A stretch of DNA of 64,000 bases from Hydnum rufescens UP504 (Eukaryota; Basidiomycota; Agaricomycetes; Cantharellales; Hydnaceae): positions 1 to 64,000 of the forward strand of contig MU128940.1 of the NCBI GenBank assembly GCA_014904985.1, read 5' to 3'. The position numbers and the translations under genes were made by a program. The first letter of the stretch is position 1; the number at the start of each line of letters is the position of its first letter. Below the pieces are notes generated by a model, which saw only the letters and a program-made list of their open reading frames with translations, was not told the DNA's origin and searched no databases. Shown piece by piece: positions 45,877 through 56,499 of the stretch.

Positions 45877-47145
45877 CCACTGCAGTGGGTGTGTGGTTCA
45901 ACATAATGTAAGTCACTGTATACACTCAATGAGGCAAAAAGAGCAGCCCTGGCTGCTCTTTTTGTGTTCATTTTAATTTTTAACTAACACACAATTTATT
46001 ATTCTAGGCTATCGCCTGAACCACCTGCCAAATGAGAGGCTGAAATGCAACACCAAGAACACCCCCAGGTGAAACCCAGGAACGGGAATGCATGACACAA
46101 GGCCACAGGGGCCCCAGACAAACCACACACCCACTTCGGTGGGTGTGTGGTAATATTAGGTACGTCTAATCCCACCAGTGCCAAAAGAGCAGCAGAAGCT
46201 GCTCTTTTGGCACCTCTATTTTCTTTTTGTTTTTACTAATGTATTATGTATTAGTATTCATTATTCTAGGTCCCTTCCCTATGTGAAAACCCACACACAG
46301 GCAAGCCCCAAGTACACACAGCCACCCAAGCCCAGAGTGCCCACCCCCTGAACACGACGATTGACGAAATTGCATACCACACACCCACTGCGGTGGGTGT
46401 GTGGTAATACCTTGTAAGTTTTCAGGATGTAGGAAAGCACCAAAAGAGCAGCAAAAGCTGCTCTTTTGGTGCTTCCTTTGTTTTTTTTTTTGTTTAAATT
46501 AACGTGTTATTTACTGATTGATCCATCCCCCAGCACAAAAACCCCCTGCACAAAAAAGGGATGTGCGCAGCCACCTGCAACCCGCAACTCAATCCAAGAG
46601 CCCAGTGCCCGAACACCCACAAGTATGCCACAACAGATGAAATACCACACACCCACTGTGGTGGGTGTGTGGTAATAGCTGGTGAGTTTCTCATACAATG
46701 GTGCCCAAAGAGCAGCAGTAGCTGCTCTTTGGGTGCTGCTTCTGTTTTTTTTTTTCAAACTAATGTATTATTGATTATTCTAGGTCTCCCCTCAATGCAT
46801 GAAACCCCACCCAACAAGAACACAGATGAAAAACCAATGTGTGCAGCCACCCGCAACCCGATTGAAGAACCTGCAGCCGCAAGCCAAAATGAGTACCACA
46901 CCCGCTTCGGCAGGTGTGTACTACAAGGTATTTTTTTATTTTATTTTCTATATCTACAGTGATGCAAAAGGAGCAGCCCAAGCTGCTCCTCTGCATCACT
47001 TTGAAATTTTTTTTACTAATGTATGCTATTATTTTAGGATCCAAATTCAAGCCCCCAAAATGACAACCTGCAACCCGCGACCTGCCCAATGGTGAATTGT
47101 CAAGCCCAGCCCCTTGTACCACACCCGCCCAAGTGGGTGTGTGGT
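45877..47145 (+). repeat. Array of five hairpin exon / hairpin intron units
   Basis: Introns (GT to AG): 45908-46007, 46160-46269, 46414-46533, 46682-46783, 46928-47037 (100-120 nt). Each intron contains a perfect or near-perfect stem: 45935-45964, 46178-46213, 46436-46473, 46700-46735, 46958-47000. Each also has a TAACTAAC/TACTAAT-like branch site, except the third. Each exon (144-152 nt) ends in a hairpin of CCACACACCCAC type (46123-46150, 46376-46405, 46644-46673, 46894-46922, 47118-47145) 7-9 nt before the donor. Exons share GCAGCCACCTGCAACCCG blocks. No long ORF runs through, so a non-coding transcript is as likely as a protein. Confidence 0.75.
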
Positions 47146-47179
47146 GCTACTTAGTTTTTTTTAAATTTTTTAAATTTTG

Positions 47180-47405
47180 AGCAATGGTACCACACATCTA
47201 CCCAAGTGGGTGTGTGGTACTACTTAGTTTTTTTTTGAATTTTTTAAATTTTGAGTGACAGTACCACACCCACCCAAGTGGGTGTGGTGCTGCTAAGTAA
47301 TCCTTTTTTTTCTTTTTGATTTGTATGGACATAACCACACCCACCCTAGTGGGTGTGGTGCTAATTTTTTGAGGGATGGTACCACACCTGCCCAAGTGGG
47401 TGTAT
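47180..47405. repeat. Tandem exon-type hairpins without introns
   Basis: Four more copies of the ACCACACCCACCC...AGTGGGTGTGGT hairpin, spaced by AT-rich TTTTTTAAATTTTGAG spacers. They lack donors and intron stems. Probably decayed or amplified ends of the preceding array. Confidence 0.85.
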
Positions 47406-49490
47406 ATTGAATTATTGAATTTTTAAATAAATACAGTAAATCAATAAATAAACAAGTCAATAACAGGACTGACCACTGAATGAAACCCCACTGACCTGGA
47501 TATGTATAATATAAATAATTATAGAACTATCCCCAATATGCCTGTATGGCCCACTGCAAGTCTGAGATTCCCTAAGTCCCAATTTTGGTGACTTTTTCCA
47601 AGTTCAGAGCCAGGGGCCCCTGGGGCCCCTTGTCTGAGGGTCCAAAATTACCCCCAGAGGCCCCAGGGGCCCCTGCCTAAAAACATCTAGTTAGACTATT
47701 TAAATGCAAGGCTCATTGTATCTAACTAGATACACATTTGTGGCTGACTGGGTTGTAAATTTCATTTCATTAAAATTCACTCATGTACAGTAATTAGATA
47801 TTAGATATTCTAGGATCAATCAAATACTAATGAGTAGACTCATAGTAAGATTTTTTCTTGTGCAGTGGGGTCACTCAGGAAGGGTTGGGAGAGACAAGTG
47901 TAGGGGTGGGTGACCTTGTGAAGGTCAAAGCTCACCCAGCCCTGTCAGAAGCTAACTTGGGCTTCCCCAGGCCATTTTTGGGCTTACCCAGACCTCCAAC
48001 CCCAGAGCTTCTTGGGGGCTACTGCCCCCAAACCCCCAATATATTTGAGGGGGACCCAGTGCCAAAAAATAAGACCTAGCAAGCCTGATTTTTCAAGCAC
48101 AAAACCAAGAGCAACCCAGGTAAACTCATATAGATTAGACCTACTTAGGTAGGATGTACCTATAGAGAACATCCTACCTAACTAGGTACCAAAACTTGAT
48201 TGCCTCAGGTAGGGATGCCTAGGTTCGGTTTTGGTTCGGTTTTTGCCAATTTGGGCAAAACCTAAACCAGACCTGAACCTGAAATCACCCATGAGGGCAA
48301 AACCTGAACCTGACCTGAGGTTTGGTTCCAGAGTGGTTTGGTTTGGGTTTAAACCAGGTTTAAACCTGAAACCTGAGATATAGGAGAAGCAAAACATTTT
48401 AGTAAGTACTACAGACTATCTGGACTCTCTGTGTGAGTCTTTGCATTGACCACTTCCTTTGCATCCCATTTTCCATTCATATCTCATTCACACCCCTCCT
48501 TCACATCAATTTTCTGCTTACATATCTCCAGGGGATGGAACTCAGCTAACTAAATTGTGTCATGTGACCCTAGACTGAGTTACAGTAACCTGTGAAAATC
48601 TCCAGATTTGATCCCAGAGCCATGTGCTTTGTAACCTGCACAGATTACCCCATTAGATTCCAGAGTCATGCAACTTTTGACTCTGAAATTACAGTACTGT
48701 GTGCAAATTGCTAGGTTTACTTCTGGAATTGAATGTTTAGAAGGATTATAATGATAATATGTGGGGAAATAAGGGTGAAAGTACATAGACTGGAAGGTAC
48801 ACCCTAGCTTTCAGGTTCAGGTTTAAACCTGGGTTTGAACCAGGTTTTGGATTCAGGGTAAGGGCAAAACCTAAACCAGACCAGAGGAAAATTGAATGAA
48901 ACCTGACCCCAATGGAACCAGACCTGGGTCTGGTTTAGGTTTAAACCCAGGTTCCCAAGGTTTAAACCAGACCAAAGGCATCCATAGCCTCAGGTGATAA
49001 CTGACCAGCCTGGAGGACCTTGGTTTTATTGCACTCATAGATAGTGAAGATTAATGTACTAGAATTATTATTCTTTAATGTGTATAGCCTTGTCTTGAAC
49101 TAAATATTGTGAAGTCCTTGAAGTTGAGGCCATTGACAATAGTTGATGTCAAATTTGATGTCAAAACCATCAATCTGAGGTCAAAATTCAGTTCTTGATC
49201 ATCACTTGACATCAACCCCAATTTAAGCCTCTCAGGCCAGGACAAAACATCAAAATGGTACTCCTTTTGAGCTAAGGCTATATGGCTGACCAACCTGGAT
49301 GAAAGTGCAATGAAATGAAGCCCCCAAGGGGAAAAACAGCATTCAGAAATGTCAAGCTGCAGGCTCCAATTTGCTTGAGATAAGCTCTTTGGTAGGAGGG
49401 GTGGAGCTCCAAATGTCCAGACTCAACTGACTCAGGGAATGGAGCTCCTGGATGAGTTGATGAATTACAAGAATGGGAGCCACATGAATG
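47406..49490. other. Repeat-rich stretch without genes
   Basis: Contains an inverted repeat of CAGGGGCCCCTGGGGCCCC type (about 47608-47680), AGGTTTAAACCTG-type simple repeats at 48205-48375 and 48810-48980, and short palindromes (about 48135-48185). No ORF with a recognised domain. Confidence 0.5.
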
Positions 49491-49497
49491 CAACTGC

Positions 49498-50010
49498 ATT
49501 GACATGGAGCTCCATCATCTGGAGACAAGCTCCTCAGTGTACAAGACAGGAGCTGCAGGAAAGATTAGCAGCTGAAGAGGCAAAAGTGCAGCTGAATTTT
49601 CTGAAAATGGTACTCCAGGGATTCTGAAGGAGCTAATGATAATCAAGGGATGAACTCCACCCATACCCATGAGATTGCATTGACATGGAGCTCCATCATC
49701 TGGAAGCAAGCTCTTCAGTGTGCAAGACAGGAGCTGCAGGGAAAGATTAGCAGCTGAAGAAGCAAAACTGCAGCTGAATTTTCAGAAAATGGTACTCCAG
49801 GGATTCTGGAGGAGCTAATGGTAATCAAGGGATGAGCTCCATATGTGATATTGCATTGACATGGAGCTCCATCATCTGGAGACAAGCTCTTCAGTGCACC
49901 GGGTAGGAGCTGCAGGGGAATATTAGCAGCTGAAGAGGCAAAAGTGCAGCTGAATTTGCAGAAAATGGTACTTCTGGGTATCCTGGAGGAGCTGATGAAA
50001 GCATTTTTTA
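49498..50010. repeat. About 180-bp tandem repeat, three copies
   Basis: Copies begin with GACATGGAGCTCCATCATCTGGA at about 49501, 49681 and 49858 and share GGAGCTGCAGG and AATGGTACTCCAGGGAT blocks. Related GAGCTCC/GCAGCTGA-rich sequence extends to both sides (49370-50230). Confidence 0.85.
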
Positions 50011-50317
50011 TGCAGCTGATGCATGCCACCAAGCAGCCTTTCCCTTGCATTGTGAAGCTGCTCCTTTTAGCTATGGATCCTCCTCCCAATGTTTGGGCTA
50101 AAAGGTAGCTGTACATAATAAATTCAGTAGCTCCATAATCTGGAATGGAGCTATGCCACAGGGAGCAGCAGCCACAGCATTGGGCTATGGAAGTGATGAT
50201 GCAGCTCCTACTCAAATTCCAAGTTGCTCCTTGAGATACTACTGACCTCTTAGGTCCCTTTTGGTGTAGTGAAAGCCAACCTAAGAGGTCCAAATCTTGA
50301 TGTCTGGATTTGCACCA

Positions 50318-50403
50318 CAGCACCAAAAGAGCAGCAGAAGCTGCTCTTTTGGTGCTGCCTCCTTTTCATTTTTTACTAACACACTGTTCATTTGTTATTC
50401 TAG
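50318..50403 (+). other. Hairpin-intron fragment
   Basis: Intron stem 50318-50356 (CAGCACCAAAAGAGCAGC paired with GCTGCTCTTTTGGTGCTG), TTTACTAACAC branch-like site and TTATTCTAG acceptor at 50403. The exon hairpin and donor are lost. The exon that follows (GTGTGCAGCCACCCAAG) resembles those at 46.6-46.9 kb and is interrupted by a solo LTR. Confidence 0.65.
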
Positions 50404-50546
50404 GCCCCCCCCTGCACAACCCACCTGATCAGAACATGGACAAGACCCTGTGTGATGTTTGGATGTGTGCAGCCACCCAAGACCACATCTGAGGACCCAG
50501 CCCCTGAACACCACCCACTATGGGACAGCAGATGAAACACAGTGCC

Positions 50547-51054
50547 TGTAATGAAGTGCCTCCTAATTCTGGGAGGACCCTCATTGTCATACTTGGACAA
50601 AGCAGAGTTGACAGGTTGGGAGCAGGATTGGGGGGAATAGGAGACAAAGGTATAATCACACTGCCCTCAGCACTGGCTTCACTCTGAGCCCAGGGGAAAG
50701 GGCTGTGAGGGAGTGGAAGTCATGATGAAAGACATAAAGTAGTGACTGGCCAAGTGGCACAGTCACTATCTAAGGAGTGAAGGAGGGATCAGTAAGAGGA
50801 AGGAGTACTCCTGCTTAGTGCTTTCCCTGCTGGTATCCAAAAGTACAGAGCCCAAGCTAGAGAAAGGTCAAGTATTAATGGCTACTAGACAGGCCAACCA
50901 GATAGTCAGATAGAAGCAGAGGCAGAGACAGAGATTCACAGTTTCTCACTACATGACAAAGATCCAGGCAAAGGCTAACTATTGATTCTGTGGAATCTAC
51001 CACATATACATGACTTTTGAGTCCTAGCTTGGTTATGTAATACACTATATTACA
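50547..51054 (+). mobile_element. Solo LTR, family A copy 3
   Basis: TGTAATG...TATATTACA, 508 bp, with imperfect 5-bp flanks GTGCC (50542-50546) and GTACC (51055-51059). It inserted into a hairpin-unit exon: AACACA before it and the ACACACCCCTGGTG hairpin remnant after it belong together. Confidence 0.85.
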
Positions 51055-51059
51055 GTACC

Positions 51060-52213
51060 ACACACCCCTGGTGAGAGCACAGATGAGGCCCTGCCCAAAA
51101 TACCAAGGTGTGTAGCCACCCAAACAATTGCCCCAAAATTGAACCCCAGAGCACCTGCAGAATGAAGCCCCACCTAGAGTATATTCACACAAAGTCCTTG
51201 CATATTTCAGGGACTTGAGCTGATATGTGATCAATCATTTTTTCAGTGCATTCCCTACCTGTGGAAGCAGATTTGGCAGGGAGCCCATTAGATTGGGCAA
51301 GCCCAATGTATATATATTTCATAATAACAATAAATAAATAAAGAATAATAATGATGATGGGCTGATATATCAATGTGGCAACTGGCAGTCAGTAAAGAGA
51401 CCAGTATGATATATCCATTTTTATGCCAACTTGCCATGTTTGATATATCATAAGTAACTGACAGGGCTGTTCCTGTATCTTTATAATTTCATAGTCACCA
51501 AAATTTGGGACATGACAGATGAGTTGATCAGCAGATAGAGGGGAGGGTTGGATGGTGTCAGTGAACACTGCCACTCAAATGAGGTGGAGTGGGACAGGTT
51601 TAAAGGATCAATGTGCATAATTAGCACCCATAGGTTCTCAGTGTACATGTTCCAAGGCATAGTGTTGATTTCAAGTCCCCTAAATGACACTGTAAACAGA
51701 ATAGTGAGCATCAGAGATTTTGGTAGTGGCATACCCTTTAGGCATGATGTATTTTTTTTGGCCATGATGGATCATTTTTGGGAATGATCCATCATTTTTA
51801 GGAATGGTGAATTGTTTTGGGCCATGATGTATCATGACCAAGCTCAGTCAATTATAGGAGCCTGAAAAACCATAATTTAGGCCTGCTTCCTAGTGGTTTG
51901 AATAGGCAGAAGTGTCAAGAAATCTCAGGTGGCACTGTGCCTTGGCCTCCCTACTGTATGTGGCTAGAATCCAATGGTACCAAAAAGTAGTGATGCATCA
52001 TGAGTATTGTATGACATGACATCTTGATTTTGACCATCTTAGGTGCTATGTACCATCTGCACACACCCTACCTAAGGTGGTCCAGAAAGTGGTAGGCCTG
52101 ATGTGATTTTGGGAATGCAGTTTTGGTAGAATATGTTGCTCAATTGGCTGGATGTAGTGCTGGTGCAGTAGTGGTATGCACCTGACAAGTGATAACTGCA
52201 CTCATGGCTCTTC
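51060..52213. other. Unassigned; probably 5' part of a Harbinger-like element
   Basis: Short frames only. A hairpin GATGGATCATT/AATGATCCATC lies at 51766-51793 within a set of ATGATGTATC-type repeats. Terminal repeats of the Harbinger-like element were not located. Confidence 0.35.
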
Positions 52214-53118
52214 ATGATGTTGCTATCCATCAGCCAACTACTGCACAAAAGGCTTGAGCAAAGGAATGGGTTGCAAGTGTGTCTTGTCCTTCCTGGCACA
52301 ATTTATTCTGCATGGTGGGTGGTACACCTGTTACCCTTTCCAACAAGCCAGGACACTGCAGTAAGGGCTATTTTGACTGAGAATCTAACTATTCAACAAA
52401 CCTCACCATGCATGTGTTTTTTCCTCTCCTTTCCTTCATCACTCTGCCTGCATGCTAAGAACCACACTCCCCAGCTTACCAACCTGCCATATTACTTGAT
52501 CACCAACTATGTGGTTGGCCATTGTGGCAGCACACCTGACTCCACAGTCTTTGCTGATTCATCACTCACAATGAAACCTGAGGATTGGTTGGATCAAAAT
52601 GAATTCATTTGGGATTCAGCATATGCACTCAGGAACTGGTGCATTGTTCCTTATTGTAAACCCAACCATCTGATCCCTTCTAACAAGACTTCTAATTACT
52701 ACCTATCAACAGTTTGTGCTTTCATTACTTCTTATACATGAGCCTACTAATCTAATCCCCAACATTCCAGATCCATATCAAGTCTGAGCACACCATGGGA
52801 TATTTTAAGGGTCACTGGGGTTCTCTCCCTGGCCTAAGGCACCAAATTAAAGATGAGCATGACCACCACTTAGCAGTCAACTGGAGTATTGCCTGTCTAA
52901 TCCTTCATAATCTTATTCTTCAAATTGAAAACAGTATCAACAAGGATGATGCATGGTCACATGAGATCCTCAAACAAGGTCTTGGGAACAATGAAGGTGA
53001 TTTAGGCAGGGTTTTGGACTTGTATACTAATGGAGGGACACATCCTGATGTTCAAGGTGTTGCCAGGCATGTTCAGTTGCAGCAAGGCCTCCTTCACTAC
53101 TTAGACAAAGCAGAGTAA
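52214..53118 (+). pseudogene. PIF/Harbinger-like transposase (DDE_Tnp_4 type), partial
   Basis: Exon A ends at 52711, a 59-nt intron (52712-52770) follows, and exon B runs 52771-53118. Motifs: VVGHCGSTPDSTVF, FIWDSAYALRNWCIVPY, then IHIKSEHTMGYFKGHWGSLPGLR and SIACLILHNLI, the standard C-terminal half of Harbinger nucleases. The expected first catalytic Asp region is not visible upstream, so it is truncated or frame-shifted. It is convergent with the Myb/SANT-like gene, the usual two-gene content of these elements. Confidence 0.8.
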
Positions 53119-53727
53119 CATAGGAATAGTTTGTCATCTGTACATCCATATGCCCTACAACCCAGATGGACCTGCTCCAGCTGCCTCACTGTCAAGACCA
53201 AAATATTGAGGTGAGTTGGGGCCAGGGCTTTCCATCAATCCAAACCCACTTGAAAATAGCTCTCTACTAGCAAAGGGAGAAGTGGACCCAGATCTAGGCA
53301 AGTCTGGATGTAATCCCCAACCAAACTGCAGTGAGAATTCATCAATAGGACTGAATCTGCCTGGTCCCTGTGTGCACTGATTTTTCAGCAACAGCTGCAT
53401 CCACATCATTGCATCTTGTGTTTTTTGGCCCCTAACTTCTGGACACTGAGTCATTCCTTCATCTTGAGTTCTGCCCTTCAATCTGATGACTTTGCTTCAA
53501 TCTGTGTGAGGCAGACATGGGTATTTTCATTGATGCATGCAGCCACTGCAGCCTCATCTTGGAGGGAGGCCCCATTGAATGTACTCCAGACATTGGTTTA
53601 CTTGCATTTTGAATTTGGGGTGGAGTTGGATGGAGTAGAAGGCTGTGGCTCAGATGAGGAAATGGGTCCCTTGCACTTCTTGTTCACTTGGGGGAGAGAC
53701 AGTAAAGAGTTGAATGAGGAGTCCAGC

Positions 53728-54257
53728 AGACTCCTACCCAGTCATCTGTCATGTGTGCCTCATTTCTCTGAGAAACAGCCAAGAAATGAGAAATGAGGCA
53801 AACCTGACAGATGACTGGCAAACTATGTGTTGTGCTTGATTTGTCCTGGAAAATTTATCACCTTGAGGAGACCTGGAGGAAGTGATCCCCCATCATCATT
53901 TCTCTTAACCTTCACATATCCATGTAATTAGAACCCAATGCCTAGCTTTTCTCTATATTACACTGTCACTGTCAGGAGGAAATAAAGTAGCCTATGAGCT
54001 TGGTTCTCCTTTGCCCTAGTGGGAATGGGAATGATTTAGCAGATAACATTGATGATCTCCATTGTCACTCAGATATCTCTCAATCAGTCAGATAGGAGAC
54101 CAATTCCTCCAGGTCTCCTCAAGGTGATAAATTTCTGGCACAAATAAAGCACAACACATAGTTTGCCAGTCATCTGTCAGGTTTGCCTCATTTCTCGTTT
54201 CTTGGCTGTTTCTCAGAGAAATGAGGCACACATGACAGATGACTGGGTAGGAGTCTG
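53728..54257. mobile_element. 530-bp MITE with long TIRs and 10-bp duplication
   Basis: Terminal inverted repeats of about 150 bp (AGACTCCTACCCAGTCATC... and its complement) are flanked by GGAGTCCAGC at 53718-53727 and 54258-54267. A 9-11 bp duplication with long TIRs is typical of Mutator-like elements. It has no coding capacity. Inserted into an exon of the Myb/SANT-like gene. Confidence 0.9.
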
Positions 54258-54816
54258 GGAGTCCAGCTATTTCCTGATCACCATTCACACCATCCAGGCC
54301 ATCCAGAGTGTAATTTGATGTCACATCAGTCTGGATGGATGTGGATTATTGAGATAGAGTGAGTACAATTTGTTGCTACACTCACCTGGTCAAGCAAATC
54401 ATCATGGACCTGGGCATCATCCCCACCTAAATCCTCATCACTATGACCACTGCCAACACTGACATCACCTCCTTTTCCACCACTAACAAGTAATTGGAAG
54501 TCATGAACACATTCAGCCCTTGACTTCATGGTGATATTCATAATTGCAATGGGATTATATGATGGGTTTTCACACCAGATGGCATGAAGGTCATCATACC
54601 ATGGGAATTTTTGCTGGAAGGCATCTGGAAGATCAGTGTCATTAGGAAATTCAGAACAGGAAGTCATGCAAGGGAACACACTGATGTTGTTCATGATCTC
54701 TGAGCCAGGGATATGCTCCTCCTTTGTCAAACCTGCTCCTGTCTCTCCAAGGCTTGTCTGGAATGCTTTGTACTCCTTTAATCTACAGTGTTGTCAGTGA
54801 ACAATGACAAATAATA

Positions 54817-56172
54817 TGTTGAGAGGAGACTGTTTACATGTATTTACATTGAGTAGTTTTTCCACTTGTAGACTCTTTTCAGTCACCGCCATAGCCTCTC
54901 TCAATAGGTTATGGGCCCATCACTCTTGGGCTTCTGAAAGCAAGTAGTGTCCTTGCAGGCAATAGTGTCCTTGCCCAAAAGCCTCACTTGAGTCTGAGGT
55001 GCTGTCTAGTGTCGGCAGTGGAGTCCCTGTGACCTGCGGTAGTGTCCTGCAAACTGTCTAGTGTCGACGGTATTCGAGGCTTCCCCCTTCCCTTTCTTTT
55101 GTGTTTGGCTAGTGTCTGCCGAACATCCCTCTTTCATTATCTCTCTCTACCACCGTACCCTATTTTGTTTCCCCACACCCGACTTGCTATGCAGTCTACC
55201 AGTTCCCCATTGTTTGCAAAATTAGACAGCACAAACTACAAGACTTGGTCCACCTACATGGACTCCCTCCTCCTCACCCACTATCTTGACCTTTGGAAGA
55301 TCATCCATGGTCATACCCCCAAACCTAGAGGCACTGATTCGTCTTCAGAAGTCCTTGATTGGACAATCAAATCCTCCCAGGCCATAGCACACCTCCTTCA
55401 CTCCGAGTCATCACTACATGCCACCATTTCATCCAGTACCGATGCCTCGATCACATGGAATTTGCTCAAATCCTCATTAATGCCACGAGGCTTAGGTGTG
55501 TGCGTGACGGAACTCCGCCATCTATACAACATGTCTAAAGCCCCACTTCAATCAATGCAAGATTGGTGTGCAGCTGTCCGTTCCCAAGCCAGTGTCCTCT
55601 CAGACCTTGATGTGACATTACGGGCCAATGAGATATTCATCACACTCACACGGGGTGTCAGTGACCGCTATGATGCAGTAATTGTCCAATTGGCAGCTCT
55701 CGATGACAACAAACACAGCATCGATGCCATAATCCAGGCACTAGTGGACCAGGAGTCCCAAGTTGGAGAGCCCGAACCCAAACCATCCACCTCCGCATAT
55801 GCCACCCATTCAAAATTTAATATGGAAACTATTGAATGCCACAACTGCCACCAGCTTGGCCACTTCGCAAACAAGTGCCCACAGCCAGTTCAGGGAGGGG
55901 ATAGATTGGCCACAGCAATGGAAAACCTCACTACTGCCATGTGCGACTACAAGTCCCCATCCACAATGTCTGCCAGGATCGCGACTGTGGATACCGACGA
56001 GTTGGAATTTTCCGGATCTCCTCACATATTCTAGGTTTCAATCCACATATCCACTCTGTTCACATATTGGATTGAGGGAGGGTGTTGAGAGGAGACTGTT
56101 TACATGTATTTACATCGAGTAGTTTTTCCACTTGTAGACTCTTTTCAGTTGCCACCATAGCCTCTCTCAATA
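54817..56172 (+). mobile_element. Gag-only short-LTR retrotransposon (TR-GAG type)
   Basis: The 90-bp LTRs at 54817-54906 and 56083-56172 differ at only four positions, start TGTTGAGAGG and end TCTCAATA. The target duplication TAATA lies at 54812-54816 and 56173-56177. A primer-binding-like GGTTATGGGCCCA follows the 5' LTR and the purine tract ATTGAGGGAGGG precedes the 3' LTR. Total length is 1356 bp with a single gag ORF and no pol, so movement must depend on an autonomous copia partner. Confidence 0.97.
55189..56034 (+). CDS. Copia-type Gag with CCHC zinc knuckle
   Basis: The 281-residue frame starts at ATG 55189 (MQSTSSPLFAKLDSTNYKTW, the usual copia gag N-terminus). An in-frame ATG at 55042 lies further upstream. 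It has the UBN2-type layout: N-terminal LDSTNYKTWSTYMDSLL, middle LYNMSKAPLQSMQDWCAAVRS, and C-terminal CHNCHQLGHFANKCP (CX2CX4HX4C). Gag packages element RNA into particles. The ORF has no stops and ends before the purine tract, so this copy may still make Gag. Confidence 0.92.
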   Translation: MQSTSSPLFAKLDSTNYKTWSTYMDSLLLTHYLDLWKIIHGHTPKPRGTDSSSEVLDWTIKSSQAIAHLLHSESSLHATISSSTDASITWNLLKSSLMPRGLGVCVTELRHLYNMSKAPLQSMQDWCAAVRSQASVLSDLDVTLRANEIFITLTRGVSDRYDAVIVQLAALDDNKHSIDAIIQALVDQESQVGEPEPKPSTSAYATHSKFNMETIECHNCHQLGHFANKCPQPVQGGDRLATAMENLTTAMCDYKSPSTMSARIATVDTDELEFSGSPHIF

Positions 56173-56499
56173 TAATACAGCCACCAATACTTACATGTCC
56201 AGATGACTGCCTACTGATGACACCAAATGAGTAGGATCTTCCACATATTCCTTGCTGAACTTAGGATCATCCTTGAAGATAGACTCTGCAAGTATCCCAT
56301 GGTAATCTGTCTTGTGGGTACCATTTGTGCTAAAGTGGTTTGCTTTCCACTTCTCAATGATGGTGGAAAAAAGACCATAGCAAATTTTGTCATCATCAAG
56401 GATCACAGAAACTAGTTTGGATGTCCAGTCTATATTTGACCATGGGACATTGACAGCACACTTTGGAGTAGAACCAGTGCCATCTCCAGCTTTCAAAGA

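Larger units (their letters stand above)
53155..56496 (-). pseudogene. Harbinger-associated Myb/SANT-like protein, twice interrupted
   Basis: Exon 1 (56496-56195) reads VPWSNIDWTSKLVSVILDDD...HLDM. Its intron (56194-54783) holds the gag-only LTR element. Exon 2 (54782 to about 54389) continues LKEYKAFQTSLGETGAG and FPNDTDLPDAFQQKFPWYDDLHAIW, as in Myb/SANT-like DNA-binding partners of Harbinger transposases. A further intron leads to DVTSNYTLDGLDGVNGDQEIAGL, where a MITE (53728-54257) breaks the exon. The 53155-53481 frame may be the C-terminus. These proteins bind transposon ends and carry the transposase into the nucleus in known systems; that role is inferred. Confidence 0.7.
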
